From Pseudomonadota bacterium (GTDB taxonomy: Bacteria; Pseudomonadota; Alphaproteobacteria; Rhizobiales; Hyphomicrobiaceae): 16,437 nt of DNA. Below, piece after piece: positions 5,650 to 13,934 of the stretch (the first letter of the stretch is position 1; each line of letters begins with the position of its first letter). The position numbers were made by a program, and so were the translations under genes. The stretch lies in contig JAEXXM010000040.1 of assembly GCA_023405815.1 (NCBI GenBank), positions 1 to 16,437 of the forward strand, written 5' to 3'. Below the pieces are notes generated by a model that saw only the letters and a list, made by a program, of their open reading frames with translations, had not been told where the DNA came from and searched no databases.

Positions 5650-6699
5650 ATGAACCCAGAGAGCTACTTCCAATCCAGCCATTTCGTTGGGCTGAGCGCT
5701 GAAGACGAGGCGATGCAGCTCTTCAAGGCATCCGTCTCGAACGTCAACATCGAGATATCGTCCTACTGCAATCGCAAATGCCAGTATTGCCCCATATCGA
5801 AGGTTGATCGGTTCAGCACCAATAAGGTGCTTCCCGAGCCGGTGTTCGACAAGATCCTCTCGGACCTCGCCAGGATCGACTACGATCGCGAGGTCTCCCT
5901 CAATCTGTATAATGAGCCGACGGCCGATCGAGAACTACTGCTCGCGAGGATTGCGGCCATTCGCAAGGCGCTGCCCAAATCCACCATCTATTTCAGTTCC
6001 AATGGCGACTATCTCGATCGCGAATACCTCGCCGCGATGGTGGCTGCTGGACTATCCAAGCTCTATGTCACGCTCCACGCGCCCAAGGGCGAGCCGTACC
6101 AAGACAAGTACGTCATTCAGCGCTTCACGGAGTTCTCCGCACGCTTGGGCAAGGTCATCAAGGTTGAAGCGTTCTCGCCGCAGGAGCACGTCCGCGGCAC
6201 CATGAGAATTTCCGGGATCGAGATTACGGTATTCTCGACCAACTACGACAAACTCGGCTCCGACAGGGCAGGCAGCGTCGAAAAGTTGACCGCGATCGCT
6301 GCGCCGCGCAGTGCCCCTTGCGATCGTCCGTTCAACGACTTTACGGTGTCCTATGAAGGCACGATCTTCCCGTGCTGCCAGATGTTTGCCGACGATGAGC
6401 AGCACAAGAAGCGCTACGCGATAGGCAACATAAGCGCCTTCGCGAGCATATTCGAAGCCTATGCGTCGAAGGACATGGCCGCCTGGCGCGCCTCGCTGGT
6501 CTCCTTTGGCCCGAAGACATCACCCTGCAATACCTGCACGGAAGCCGATACATGCGGCACGCTTCAGGAGCGCACCGAGCGCAAGCGCGTCGAGAAAAAG
6601 TTCCTTGGCGGCGACTCTCCAGCATTCCCCTGGAGCGGCTCCTTCCAGAGCGGAGGTCTGCGCAAGTTCGTGCAAGGCCTCAGAGGCGTCAGAGGCTGA
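5650..6699 (+). CDS. Radical SAM enzyme with SPASM-like C-terminal domain
   Basis: The 349-residue protein carries the radical SAM cluster motif C40-x3-C44-x2-C47 (CNRKCQYC) after the strand VNIEIS, which binds the [4Fe-4S] that cleaves SAM. NLYNEP (85-90) fits the GGEP-like region that contacts SAM. A C-terminal cysteine set (C224, the pair C242-C243 in GTIFPCCQ, then C293, C296 and C302) with IGNI and a Trp at 279 matches SPASM domains that hold auxiliary Fe-S clusters. SPASM enzymes modify peptides, but similar proteins also occur in sugar and surface-polysaccharide loci, where substrates are mostly unknown. The start lies 4 nt after the exporter ATPase stop. GC content drops here to about 50-58% in sampled rows, suggesting separate ancestry from the flanking genes. 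Confidence 0.85.
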   Translation: MNPESYFQSSHFVGLSAEDEAMQLFKASVSNVNIEISSYCNRKCQYCPISKVDRFSTNKVLPEPVFDKILSDLARIDYDREVSLNLYNEPTADRELLLARIAAIRKALPKSTIYFSSNGDYLDREYLAAMVAAGLSKLYVTLHAPKGEPYQDKYVIQRFTEFSARLGKVIKVEAFSPQEHVRGTMRISGIEITVFSTNYDKLGSDRAGSVEKLTAIAAPRSAPCDRPFNDFTVSYEGTIFPCCQMFADDEQHKKRYAIGNISAFASIFEAYASKDMAAWRASLVSFGPKTSPCNTCTEADTCGTLQERTERKRVEKKFLGGDSPAFPWSGSFQSGGLRKFVQGLRGVRG

Positions 6700-6703
6700 G
6701 GAC

Positions 6704-6775
6704 ATGGGAAGCGCACACATTCGCCACGTCGATAATCGAGAAAAGCTCGCGGTTTGCAGGGACGCCAAGTGGTGA
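6704..6775 (+). CDS. Possible 23-residue short ORF between the radical SAM and FkbM genes
   Basis: ATG at 6704 starts a 23-codon frame beginning MGSAHIRHVD and ending CRDAKW, with TGA at 6773-6775. AGAGG at 6691-6695, inside the end of the radical SAM gene, is 8 nt upstream and could serve as ribosome binding site. The TGA overlaps a GTG start at 6772 of the methyltransferase gene, the arrangement expected for translational coupling. It could be a coupling or leader peptide, a radical-SAM substrate, or merely chance in a 70-nt gap. There is no homology evidence. Confidence 0.2.
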   Translation: MGSAHIRHVDNREKLAVCRDAKW

Positions 6776-7662
6776 CAACTGAAAATGAGGCCCGACCGGC
6801 GGCAGACAGCTACACAGGCTCCGTAGTCCGGCTGCTCGTGCGATGCCTCACGGCAATCGGCGTAAGGCTTTCGCGCCAAGACTGGCTCGAGACCGTCATA
6901 GATACCTTATCGGCCGAGGAGCTGGGTTCGCTTGCGGCGAGGCGACTGAACGACGCCGTGTCCACCGCGCCGGACACTTTGACCAATGACCTGGTTGCGG
7001 CATGCGAGCAGGCGACTGGAGGTCGAATTCACTATAGCCAGGAGGGTGAGGACATTTATTTGTCGCGCTTCTACGGAGAGAAGCGCGATGGCTTTTTTGT
7101 CGACGTGGGAGCCCACCATCCCATCCGCTTCTCCAATACCTACGCACTGTATCGGCGCGGCTGGCGCGGCGTGAATATCGATGCCACCCCTGGCAGCATG
7201 GCGGTGTTCGACCGCTTCCGGCCCGGCGACACGAACATAGAGTGCGCGGTTTCCGATAAGTCGGAGCGATTGACGTTCCATGTCTTCAAGGAGGGAGCGC
7301 TGAACACTTTCGACCCCGACCTTGCCGCGAGCTACGTCCGCAGCGGGTTCGAGCAGCTCGAGAGCGTCGAGCTCACCACTCGGCCCTTGGCGGCGTTGCT
7401 GGATGAATGCGTAGGCGCTGGACAGAAGATTGACGTGTTGAGCATTGATGTTGAGGGTTCTGATTTGGCTGTGCTTAGATCGAGCGATTGGCAGAAATAT
7501 TCTCCCGACGTCGTGATCATTGAGGCATTGGACACGCCGTTCTCGGACGTTCCCGAGCACCCGTGCGTGAAGTTCCTTGCCGGCAAGGGCTATGAGCCGA
7601 TCGCTCGGCTGACAAACTCGATACTGCTTCGTCGAAAGGATGTGCCGTGTCGGGAAGCGTGA
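6772..7662 (+). CDS. FkbM family methyltransferase
   Basis: SAM-dependent methyltransferase of the FkbM type, usually an O-methyltransferase for sugars or polyketides. In the 296-residue form, motif I is FVDVGAHHP (109-117), the beta-2 acidic position is in VNIDATPG (around 136), and the beta-4 region is DVLSIDVEGSDLAVL (221-235), a strong FkbM signature. SQEGEDIYLSRFY just before motif I is also common in the family. The N-terminal 80 residues are extra and poorly conserved. The frame extends up to a TTG at 6754, but GTG at 6769 or 6772 is preferred because AGGGA at 6758-6762 lies 6-9 nt upstream. I chose 6772, which overlaps a short ORF's stop. It probably methylates a sugar of the exported glycan. 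Sampled GC (43-50%) is low compared with most neighbours. Confidence 0.88.
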   Translation: MTTENEARPAADSYTGSVVRLLVRCLTAIGVRLSRQDWLETVIDTLSAEELGSLAARRLNDAVSTAPDTLTNDLVAACEQATGGRIHYSQEGEDIYLSRFYGEKRDGFFVDVGAHHPIRFSNTYALYRRGWRGVNIDATPGSMAVFDRFRPGDTNIECAVSDKSERLTFHVFKEGALNTFDPDLAASYVRSGFEQLESVELTTRPLAALLDECVGAGQKIDVLSIDVEGSDLAVLRSSDWQKYSPDVVIIEALDTPFSDVPEHPCVKFLAGKGYEPIARLTNSILLRRKDVPCREA

Positions 7663-8720
7663 GGGGCGCGCCGAGCCGTCCGCTGGACGAGGGTGCTGAA
7701 TTGGCTCCCAAGTCCTCGTCTGCTTCGGTGGGGCCCGGGTGCGGCTCCAACATCAGCTTCTTCACCACCTGCAAGCCCATGAAGGGGCTGGCAGGTGTGC
7801 AGCAGCGCAATGCGCTGCGGTCATGGCTGCGCATCGATCCCGGCAACGAGGTCATCGTCTTCGGTAATGACGAAGGCGTCGCCGAGGTCGCGGCGGAGCT
7901 GGGTGCGCTCCACGTCCCCAGGATCGAATGCAACGACTTCGGAACGCCACTGCTGAGCGACATGTTTCGCCAGGCGCAATTGCGCGCACGGAATCAGCAC
8001 GTCTGCTACGTGAACGCCGACATCATCCTGACGGCAAGCTTCCAGAAGGCGCTGCGAAGACTCGCGCGCAAGCGCTGGGACTTCGTCATGATCGGCCAGC
8101 GCTGGGACATCGAGGAGGAGCAGCCGATCGACTTCTCTGGGCCCGACTGGGAAGAGAGGCTGCACAAGAGCTACAGCGCAACGCGCGTCCTAAGCGATGC
8201 GACCGCGCTCGATTATTTCCTGTTCCCGCGACGGATGGACCTGTCTCTCCCGGCCTTCGCGGTGGGGCGCCCGGCGTGGGACAACTGGCTCGTGATGCAC
8301 CTCAGCGGTCGCAGCGACGTGCGCCTGATCGATGCGACCGGAACGGTCACGGTCTATCATCAGGCCCACGGCTATCAGCACGTCAAGCAGCGGACCGGTC
8401 AGGCATGGGAAGGCCCCGAGGCGGACCGCAATCGCGCCGTGGCACGCCAGTTTTCGGAGCCGGACAGCTTCTATCCGCATCTTTACACGGTGCGCAGCGC
8501 GCGCTGGTTGCTGTCGCCGCTCGGCGTCGTTCCTGCGTGGACGCCTCGTCACCTGCGCTCGCGTCTATACGCCGAGTACGCGCCCAAGCTTTCCGGGATA
8601 CGCCGGTCGTTGGCGTTGCGCTCACACCTGCGCGCCATCATCGGTCCCGTGTGGTGGAGGATGAAAGCTGTCATCAAGGCAGTGCTGCGTCGCGTCGGGA
8701 CAATTGGAGGGCACAGTTAG
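7647..8720 (+). CDS. Putative GT-A-type glycosyltransferase
   Basis: I do not recognise a named enzyme. The 357-residue protein starts with about 34 low-complexity residues. A GT-A-like half follows: NISFFTTCKPM (35-45), then NEVIVFGNDEGVAEVA (67-82), and CYVNADIIL (120-128), where NAD sits in the place of a DxD metal-binding motif. Further on come AVGRPAWDNWL (205-215), reminiscent of the acceptor or closing region of such enzymes, and YHQAHGYQHV (237-246) with three His residues. These support nucleotide-sugar transfer to a glycan acceptor in the cytoplasm. The C-terminal 60 residues are basic with aromatic residues, suggesting membrane association. GTG 7647 is a well-supported start: AAGGA at 7636-7640 is 6 nt upstream, and the gene overlaps its predecessor by 16 nt. 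Confidence 0.65.
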   Translation: MSGSVRGAPSRPLDEGAELAPKSSSASVGPGCGSNISFFTTCKPMKGLAGVQQRNALRSWLRIDPGNEVIVFGNDEGVAEVAAELGALHVPRIECNDFGTPLLSDMFRQAQLRARNQHVCYVNADIILTASFQKALRRLARKRWDFVMIGQRWDIEEEQPIDFSGPDWEERLHKSYSATRVLSDATALDYFLFPRRMDLSLPAFAVGRPAWDNWLVMHLSGRSDVRLIDATGTVTVYHQAHGYQHVKQRTGQAWEGPEADRNRAVARQFSEPDSFYPHLYTVRSARWLLSPLGVVPAWTPRHLRSRLYAEYAPKLSGIRRSLALRSHLRAIIGPVWWRMKAVIKAVLRRVGTIGGHS

Positions 8721-8722
8721 AG

Positions 8723-10681
8723 ATGTGCGGCATTAACGGCGTAATTTCCCGCGACGGCACCGACTACAAGTCGGCCGTCGATCGTATGCAGGCCTCCTCC
8801 GTGCATCGCGGCCCCGACGGCGCGGGCGAGTACGACGTGCCGCACGTCCATCTGGCGATGCGGCGACTCAGCATCATCGACCTGAATTCCGGATGGCAGC
8901 CTCTCTACAACGAGGACCGCTCGTTGGCGCTCGTCGCCAACGGCGAGGTCTACAACTACGTCGAGCTGCGCGAGGACCTGCGCGCGCGCGGACATCAGTT
9001 CCGCACCGGAAGCGATTGCGAGGTCATCGTCCACCTCTACGAGGAGTACGGACTGGATTTCGTCCACAAGCTTCGCGGCATGTACGCGTTCGCATTGTGG
9101 GATACGCGGCGCCGCCGCCTCGTGCTCGTGCGCGACCGCATGGGCGAGAAGCCGCTGTGCTATGTCCGCGGCCAAAATTTCCTTGCTTTCAGCTCGGAGC
9201 TGCGCTCGCTGATCGCCAGCGGGCTGGTCCCGCTCGAGCTCGATCAGAACGCGATCCACCAGTACTTCTACTATCAGTACGTGCCCGAGCCTCTCACGCC
9301 GGTGCGCAACGTTCTGAAGCTTCCGCCTGGCCATCTGATGACGGTGGACGTCGATAGCTGGTCGATCAATATCGAGCGCTACTGGCGGATTGAGGACGCG
9401 CCTGAGGTCCGGGGTGACCCGCGCGAGGCGATCACCGCCGGGCTCGAGGAGATCGGCCGGCTCATCGTCCGTGCCGACGTGCCCATCGGCGTCGCTCTCA
9501 GCGGCGGCGTCGACTCCAGCATCATCACTGCGCTCGTTGCCCGTCAGAGCCAGCAGGAGGTGCACGCCTTCACCGTCGGCTATTCGGGGCGCCCGGAATC
9601 CGACGAGCGATCCGCCGCGTCTCAGCTCGCACACGATCTCAAGATACCGTTCCACGAGGTCGAGGTCTCGACCGACGAGGTCATCCGCCGCTTCCCCGAG
9701 ATCGTATTCGCGCGCGACGAGCCGATTGCCGACATCTCCGGTCATGGATACTGGGCCGTCAACCGAGCCGCCCGCGAGGCCGGCGTTCCGGTGATGATCC
9801 AGGGGCACGGCGGCGACGAGCTGTTCTGGGGCTATGAATGGCTGCATCGGGCGGCATCGCTGTCCGAGCTGAAGGCGCAAGACCCAAATCGATCCGCCCC
9901 GGGCCGTTCCTTGCGCTCTTTGATACGCCGACCGCCGCTGCGACGCAGACGCGACCTCTACGATTGGGGTCGGACCACGCTGGCGGGGTTCCGGCATGCG
10001 CTGCGGCAACGCTCGACGGCACCAGCGGCCCATGCCGATCGCCTGGTCTTCAGCGACCTCACTCCGGACTTCCAGATCGCCGAGCGCGACCTTGGCGGTC
10101 TCTACACGAAGGAGTTCGCGGCATCCGTCGCGGCCGATCCCGCTGCCGACGTTTGGGCGTCGTTCACGCACGAGCGTCCCTGGCCCGACATCGGCGTGCT
10201 GCTGACAGCGCTGATCTCGCGCGGTTACTTGCTCGTCAACGGCATCGCCCAGGGCGATCGTTTGAGCATGGCCTCGTCCGTCGAGCTGCGTCTGCCGCTC
10301 ATCGACTACAGGTTCGTCGAGACCGTCGTCGGGTTGCGCAAGGCCAATCCGGATCACCACTTGCCGCCGAAATACTGGTTCATGCAGGCGGCCCGAGACA
10401 TGCTGTCGCCGGAAATCCTGGCGCGGCCCAAGCGCGGATTTACACCCCCCGTCTTCCAATGGCATACCGCCTTGTTTCAGCGCTATGGCGAGATGATAGC
10501 CAATGGCTATCTCGCCAATTCACACGTTTTTACCCGTCCCGCCGCGCACGAGCTCGCCCGAGGCGTATACACCTCCGGTGCGATCGCGCCGATGTGCTTC
10601 AAGGCGCTTGTATTCGAGATGTGGCTGTCCGAGTTGACCTCGCAGCTGCAGTTGCCGTCGGCGGCCAGCGCCGCAGCATGA
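8723..10681 (+). CDS. asnB: Asparagine synthase (glutamine-hydrolysing) family amidotransferase
   Basis: A 652-residue AsnB-type enzyme. MCGI at the N-terminus gives the catalytic Cys once Met is removed. RRLSIIDL (47-54), NGEVYN (73-78) and the GSDCE loop (96-100) complete the class II glutamine amidotransferase domain. The synthetase domain has the PPi loop SGGVDSS (260-266), and QGHGGDELFWGY later forms the second nucleotide-binding element. It is full length and looks catalytically intact. In polysaccharide loci such homologs may amidate a sugar carboxylate rather than aspartate (WbpS-like proteins are the usual comparison). The UDP-sugar dehydrogenase at the left edge could supply a uronic acid. 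The ATG lies 2 nt after the previous stop, with GGAGGG at 8706-8711. The much longer open frame upstream is antisense-free overlap with the previous gene, not coding. Confidence 0.93.
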   Translation: MCGINGVISRDGTDYKSAVDRMQASSVHRGPDGAGEYDVPHVHLAMRRLSIIDLNSGWQPLYNEDRSLALVANGEVYNYVELREDLRARGHQFRTGSDCEVIVHLYEEYGLDFVHKLRGMYAFALWDTRRRRLVLVRDRMGEKPLCYVRGQNFLAFSSELRSLIASGLVPLELDQNAIHQYFYYQYVPEPLTPVRNVLKLPPGHLMTVDVDSWSINIERYWRIEDAPEVRGDPREAITAGLEEIGRLIVRADVPIGVALSGGVDSSIITALVARQSQQEVHAFTVGYSGRPESDERSAASQLAHDLKIPFHEVEVSTDEVIRRFPEIVFARDEPIADISGHGYWAVNRAAREAGVPVMIQGHGGDELFWGYEWLHRAASLSELKAQDPNRSAPGRSLRSLIRRPPLRRRRDLYDWGRTTLAGFRHALRQRSTAPAAHADRLVFSDLTPDFQIAERDLGGLYTKEFAASVAADPAADVWASFTHERPWPDIGVLLTALISRGYLLVNGIAQGDRLSMASSVELRLPLIDYRFVETVVGLRKANPDHHLPPKYWFMQAARDMLSPEILARPKRGFTPPVFQWHTALFQRYGEMIANGYLANSHVFTRPAAHELARGVYTSGAIAPMCFKALVFEMWLSELTSQLQLPSAASAAA

Positions 10682-10700
10682 CCATGATCGAGGGGGCAGC

Positions 10701-11468
10701 GTGAAAGCCGTCATCTTAGCCGGCGGGCTCGGCACGAGGCTGAGCGAGGAAACCTCGGTCAAGCCCAAGCCTATGGTGGAGATCGGCGGCAAGCCGATCC
10801 TCTGGCACATCATGAAGATCTATGCCGCGCACGGCATCACCGATTTCGTCGTGTGCCTCGGCTACAAGGGTTACGTGATCAAGGAGTTCTTCGCCAACTA
10901 CCTCCTGCACACCGCCGACGTCACCATCGATGTGCGCAGCGGCAGCTTGGAAATCCATCGCGCCACCGCCGAGCCGTTCCGCGTGACGCTCCTCGAAACC
11001 GGCGTCGAGACGATGACCGGCGGCCGGCTGAAGCGGGTTCGCGATCACCTTCAGGACGATGCGTTCTGCCTCACGTATGGCGACGGCGTCGGCGACGTCG
11101 ACATCACGGCTCTGATTGCCTTCCATCGCGCGCACGGCAAGCTCGCCACGGTGACCGCGACCCAGATGCCTGGTCGCTTCGGTGCCCTTTCGTTCGACGG
11201 GGATCGCGTCGATCACTTCGAGGAAAAGCCTGTCGGAGACGGCGGTTGGATCAATGGCGGCTTCTTCGTCCTTTCGCCCAAGGCAATCGACTACGTCGAT
11301 GGCGATCTGATCTCCTGGGAGCGCGAGCCGATGCAGCGGCTAGCCCACGACGGTCAGCTCATGGCATATCGGCACGGCGGCTTCTGGCAGCCGATGGATA
11401 CGTTGCGGGACAAGATGCAGCTCGAGCAGCTTTGGCAAGACGGCCGGGCGCCTTGGAAGGTGTGGTGA
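10701..11468 (+). CDS. rfbF: Glucose-1-phosphate cytidylyltransferase
   Basis: Makes CDP-D-glucose from CTP and glucose-1-phosphate, the first committed step of CDP-6-deoxy and CDP-3,6-dideoxyhexose synthesis. The 255-residue protein has the nucleotidyltransferase signature GGLGTRL (8-14) and KPKPMVEIGGKP (21-32). LTYGDGVGDVD (124-134) supplies metal-binding aspartates, and FEEKP with GWINGGFFVL follows; all are typical of RfbF. The family is about 255-260 residues, so this is full length. GTG at 10701 is the start, with AGGGGG at 10691-10696 just upstream; a nearby ATG at 10684 is out of frame. The stop overlaps the next start by one base. Confidence 0.96.
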   Translation: MKAVILAGGLGTRLSEETSVKPKPMVEIGGKPILWHIMKIYAAHGITDFVVCLGYKGYVIKEFFANYLLHTADVTIDVRSGSLEIHRATAEPFRVTLLETGVETMTGGRLKRVRDHLQDDAFCLTYGDGVGDVDITALIAFHRAHGKLATVTATQMPGRFGALSFDGDRVDHFEEKPVGDGGWINGGFFVLSPKAIDYVDGDLISWEREPMQRLAHDGQLMAYRHGGFWQPMDTLRDKMQLEQLWQDGRAPWKVW

Positions 11469-12556
11469 TGAACCCCTCGTTCTGGTCCGGAAAGCGCGTG
11501 CTCGTCACCGGGCACACGGGATTCAAGGGCGGCTGGCTCGCGCTTTGCCTGCGCGGGATGGGCGCACGCGTGTGGGGCTATGCGCTCGAGCCTCCGACGA
11601 CGCCGAGCCTCTTCGAGGCCGCGCGGGTCTCTGAAGGGATGACGAGCGTCATCGCCGATATCCGCGATCCGGTCGAACTACGCCAGGTCGTTGCCGATGC
11701 GCAGCCGGAGGTGGTCTTTCATCTCGCCGCGCAGCCGCTGGTTCGCTTCTCCTACGCCGAGCCGCTGGAGACGTTCGACGTCAATGTCATGGGCACCGCC
11801 CATGTTCTTCAGGCCGTCCTCGAGGAGGGCTCTGCACGCGCGGTCGTCGCCATCACCAGCGACAAGTGCTACGAGAACCGCGAATGGCTCTGGGGTTACC
11901 GCGAGGACGAGCCGATGGGCGGCGCCGACCCTTACGCCGCCAGCAAGGGCGCCGCAGAGCTGCTCATCGCGTCATACCGGCGCTCGTTCTTCGACAAGGC
12001 AGGCATACCGCTCGCGTCCGCGCGCGCCGGCAACGTGATCGGCGGCGGCGATTGGGCCGAGGATCGCATCATTCCTGACTTCGTGCGCGCAATCACCGCG
12101 CGCCAGGCGCTGCAAATCCGCAATCCCGGCGCCATCCGGCCTTGGCAGCACGTCATCGACCCGATCGTGGGATACCTTCTTCTGGCCGAGCGTATGTACG
12201 ACGCGCCGAAGGATTTCGCCCAAGGGTGGAACTTCGGACCCGATGCCGGTAGCGAGCAGCCGGTGCAAGACCTGATCGACCGCCTCGTCTCCCACTGGGG
12301 GGATGGCGCGCGCTATGAGATCATGGCGCAGGATCGCAGCGCTGTGCACGAGGCGCACTATCTGAAGCTCGATAGCTCCAAAGCGCGCATGCGCCTCGGA
12401 TGGCGCCCGCGGTGGAGCTTCGACGAAGCCTTGGCCGCGACGACGCACTGGTACAAGGCGCATGCGGCGGGAGCGGACATGCGAGCCTTCACACTGGCGC
12501 AGATCAGCGGCCAGATCGAAGCGCCTGCGAAGGTGCAACAGAACGAGCCTGCCTGA
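11468..12556 (+). CDS. rfbG: CDP-glucose 4,6-dehydratase
   Basis: An extended SDR enzyme that converts CDP-D-glucose to CDP-4-keto-6-deoxy-D-glucose using tightly bound NAD+. In the 362-residue protein I see the Rossmann motif GHTGFKG (15-21), characteristic of RfbG rather than the GGTGFxG of RmlB. HLAAQPLVRFSY (85-96), TSDKCYEN (130-137) and the catalytic YAASK (156-160) follow, with ARAGNVIGGGDWAEDR further on. Length and motifs agree with characterised CDP-glucose dehydratases. ATG 11468 overlaps the rfbF stop by one base (TGATG), so the two are coupled. The frame stays open far upstream inside rfbF, but that part is a shadow. Its product feeds RfbH, encoded next. Confidence 0.96.
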   Translation: MNPSFWSGKRVLVTGHTGFKGGWLALCLRGMGARVWGYALEPPTTPSLFEAARVSEGMTSVIADIRDPVELRQVVADAQPEVVFHLAAQPLVRFSYAEPLETFDVNVMGTAHVLQAVLEEGSARAVVAITSDKCYENREWLWGYREDEPMGGADPYAASKGAAELLIASYRRSFFDKAGIPLASARAGNVIGGGDWAEDRIIPDFVRAITARQALQIRNPGAIRPWQHVIDPIVGYLLLAERMYDAPKDFAQGWNFGPDAGSEQPVQDLIDRLVSHWGDGARYEIMAQDRSAVHEAHYLKLDSSKARMRLGWRPRWSFDEALAATTHWYKAHAAGADMRAFTLAQISGQIEAPAKVQQNEPA

Positions 12557-12574
12557 CCGGCAATGGAGCTTATG

Positions 12575-13924
12575 ATGGCGACGTATGTAGAAGACCGAAT
12601 CAAGGCTGCCGGAAAGAGCCCCGCGGAGTTGAGGGAAGCAATTCTCTCCCTTGTCGAGCAGTACGCCCAGTTAACGACCGGCGAGGAGCGCTTCGTCCCC
12701 GGGACGTCCCCCGTCCGGGTCTCGGGGAAGGTATGCGGGGCGCCCGAGATGCGCAGCCTCGTTGATGCCAGCCTCGACCTGTGGCTCACGACAGGCCGCT
12801 TCAACGCCGCCTTCGAGAGCCGTCTCGGCGAGTTCCTCGGCCTGAAGCACGTGTTGACGGTGAACTCCGGCTCGTCCGCCAACCTGGTCGCCTTCTCTGC
12901 GCTGACGTCACCGCTGCTGCGCGGACGCAAGATGGTTCCCGGCGACGAGGTCATCGCCGTCGGAGCCAGCTTCCCGACCACCGTCAATCCGGCAATCCAG
13001 CACGGAATGGTGCCGGTGTTCGTCGACGTCGACATCCCCACCTACAACATCAAGCCCGAGCTTATCGAGCAGGCGGTCGGTCCGCGCACGCGCGCCATCA
13101 TGGTCGCACACACGCTCGGCAATCCGTTCGACCTCGCCGAGGTCATGCGCGTGGCGGAGAAGCACAATCTTTGGGTCGTCGAGGATTGCTGTGACGCGCT
13201 GGGTGCGACCTACGACGGCAGGCTCGTCGGCACCTTCGGCGATATCGGAACCCTGAGCTTCTATCCTGCGCACCACATCACCATGGGTGAGGGTGGCGCG
13301 GTCTTCACCAACCGCGGCTTCCTGCGCAAGGCGATGGAGTCGATCCGCGATTGGGGCCGCTCCTGCTGGTGTCAGCCGGGCAAGGACAACACCTGCGGCC
13401 AGCGCTTCGGTTGGACAGTCGGCGAGCTCCCGACGGGCTACGACCACAAGTACATCTACAGCCACATCGGCTATAACCTGAAGATATCGGATATGCAGGC
13501 AGCCGTCGGCCTCGCCCAGCTCGACCGGCTCGACGGCTTCATCGACGCCCGCCGCCGGAACTTCGACTACCTGCACGAAGGGCTGGCTTCACTCGAAGAG
13601 TTCTTCATTCTGCCCAAGGCGACGCCGCGGTCGAACCCGAGCTGGTTCGGGTTCCCCATCACCGTGCGCCCCAATGCTCCCTTCGGGCGCGACGAGGTCG
13701 TTCGCTGGCTCGAGTCCAAAGGCATCGCCACCCGCAACCTCTTTGCCGGCAACCTGGTACGTCAGCCCTACATGATCGGCCGCAACTATCGCCTGGCGAG
13801 CAGCCTCGAGAACTGCGATTTGATCATGACCAACACCTTCTGGGTAGGCGTCTTCCCGGGGCTGCGGGCCGAGCATCTGGACTATGTGATCGACCAGTTC
13901 TCGGCTTTCGTGAAAAGTCGGTAG
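12575..13924 (+). CDS. rfbH: CDP-4-keto-6-deoxy-D-glucose 3-dehydrase (RfbH/E1)
   Basis: A PMP-dependent [2Fe-2S] dehydrase that removes the C3 hydroxyl of CDP-4-keto-6-deoxyglucose en route to 3,6-dideoxyhexoses. The 449-residue protein has an aminotransferase fold with VNSGSSANL and VVEDCCDALGATYDG. The PLP lysine is replaced by His (FYPAHHITMGEGG, first His at 233), the diagnostic change for this enzyme. The iron-sulfur ligands fit the C-x57-C-x1-C-x7-C pattern exactly (C206, C264, C266, C274). In-frame ATGs lie at 12563, 12572 and 12575. I use 12575 because GGAG at 12565-12568 is 6 nt upstream. The enzyme needs a reductase such as RfbI (E3) to complete deoxygenation, and no such gene is in the window. 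Confidence 0.95.
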   Translation: MATYVEDRIKAAGKSPAELREAILSLVEQYAQLTTGEERFVPGTSPVRVSGKVCGAPEMRSLVDASLDLWLTTGRFNAAFESRLGEFLGLKHVLTVNSGSSANLVAFSALTSPLLRGRKMVPGDEVIAVGASFPTTVNPAIQHGMVPVFVDVDIPTYNIKPELIEQAVGPRTRAIMVAHTLGNPFDLAEVMRVAEKHNLWVVEDCCDALGATYDGRLVGTFGDIGTLSFYPAHHITMGEGGAVFTNRGFLRKAMESIRDWGRSCWCQPGKDNTCGQRFGWTVGELPTGYDHKYIYSHIGYNLKISDMQAAVGLAQLDRLDGFIDARRRNFDYLHEGLASLEEFFILPKATPRSNPSWFGFPITVRPNAPFGRDEVVRWLESKGIATRNLFAGNLVRQPYMIGRNYRLASSLENCDLIMTNTFWVGVFPGLRAEHLDYVIDQFSAFVKSR

Positions 13925-13934
13925 TTGGCTGGCG

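Noticed and set aside
7928..8722. Upstream in-frame extension of the AsnB gene
   Set aside because: The extension overlaps the well-supported glycosyltransferase gene in another frame. The catalytic Cys must be residue 2, which fixes the start at 8723.
8717..10465. A 582-codon open frame on the minus strand opposite the AsnB gene
   Set aside because: It lies wholly antisense to an intact, motif-rich asnB gene. Its sequence is rich in Arg, Asp, Val and His as expected from the reverse of GC-rich codons, with no recognisable domain.
10853..11467. Upstream in-frame extension of rfbG across rfbF
   Set aside because: The CDP-glucose dehydratase fold begins at ATG 11468, and the extension is an out-of-frame reading of rfbF.
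12245..12256. Second GGTAGC sequence inside rfbG, resembling part of ops
   Set aside because: Only CCGGTAGCGAG matches in part. It lies inside a coding region and lacks the leading GGC and the final TG at the right spacing.
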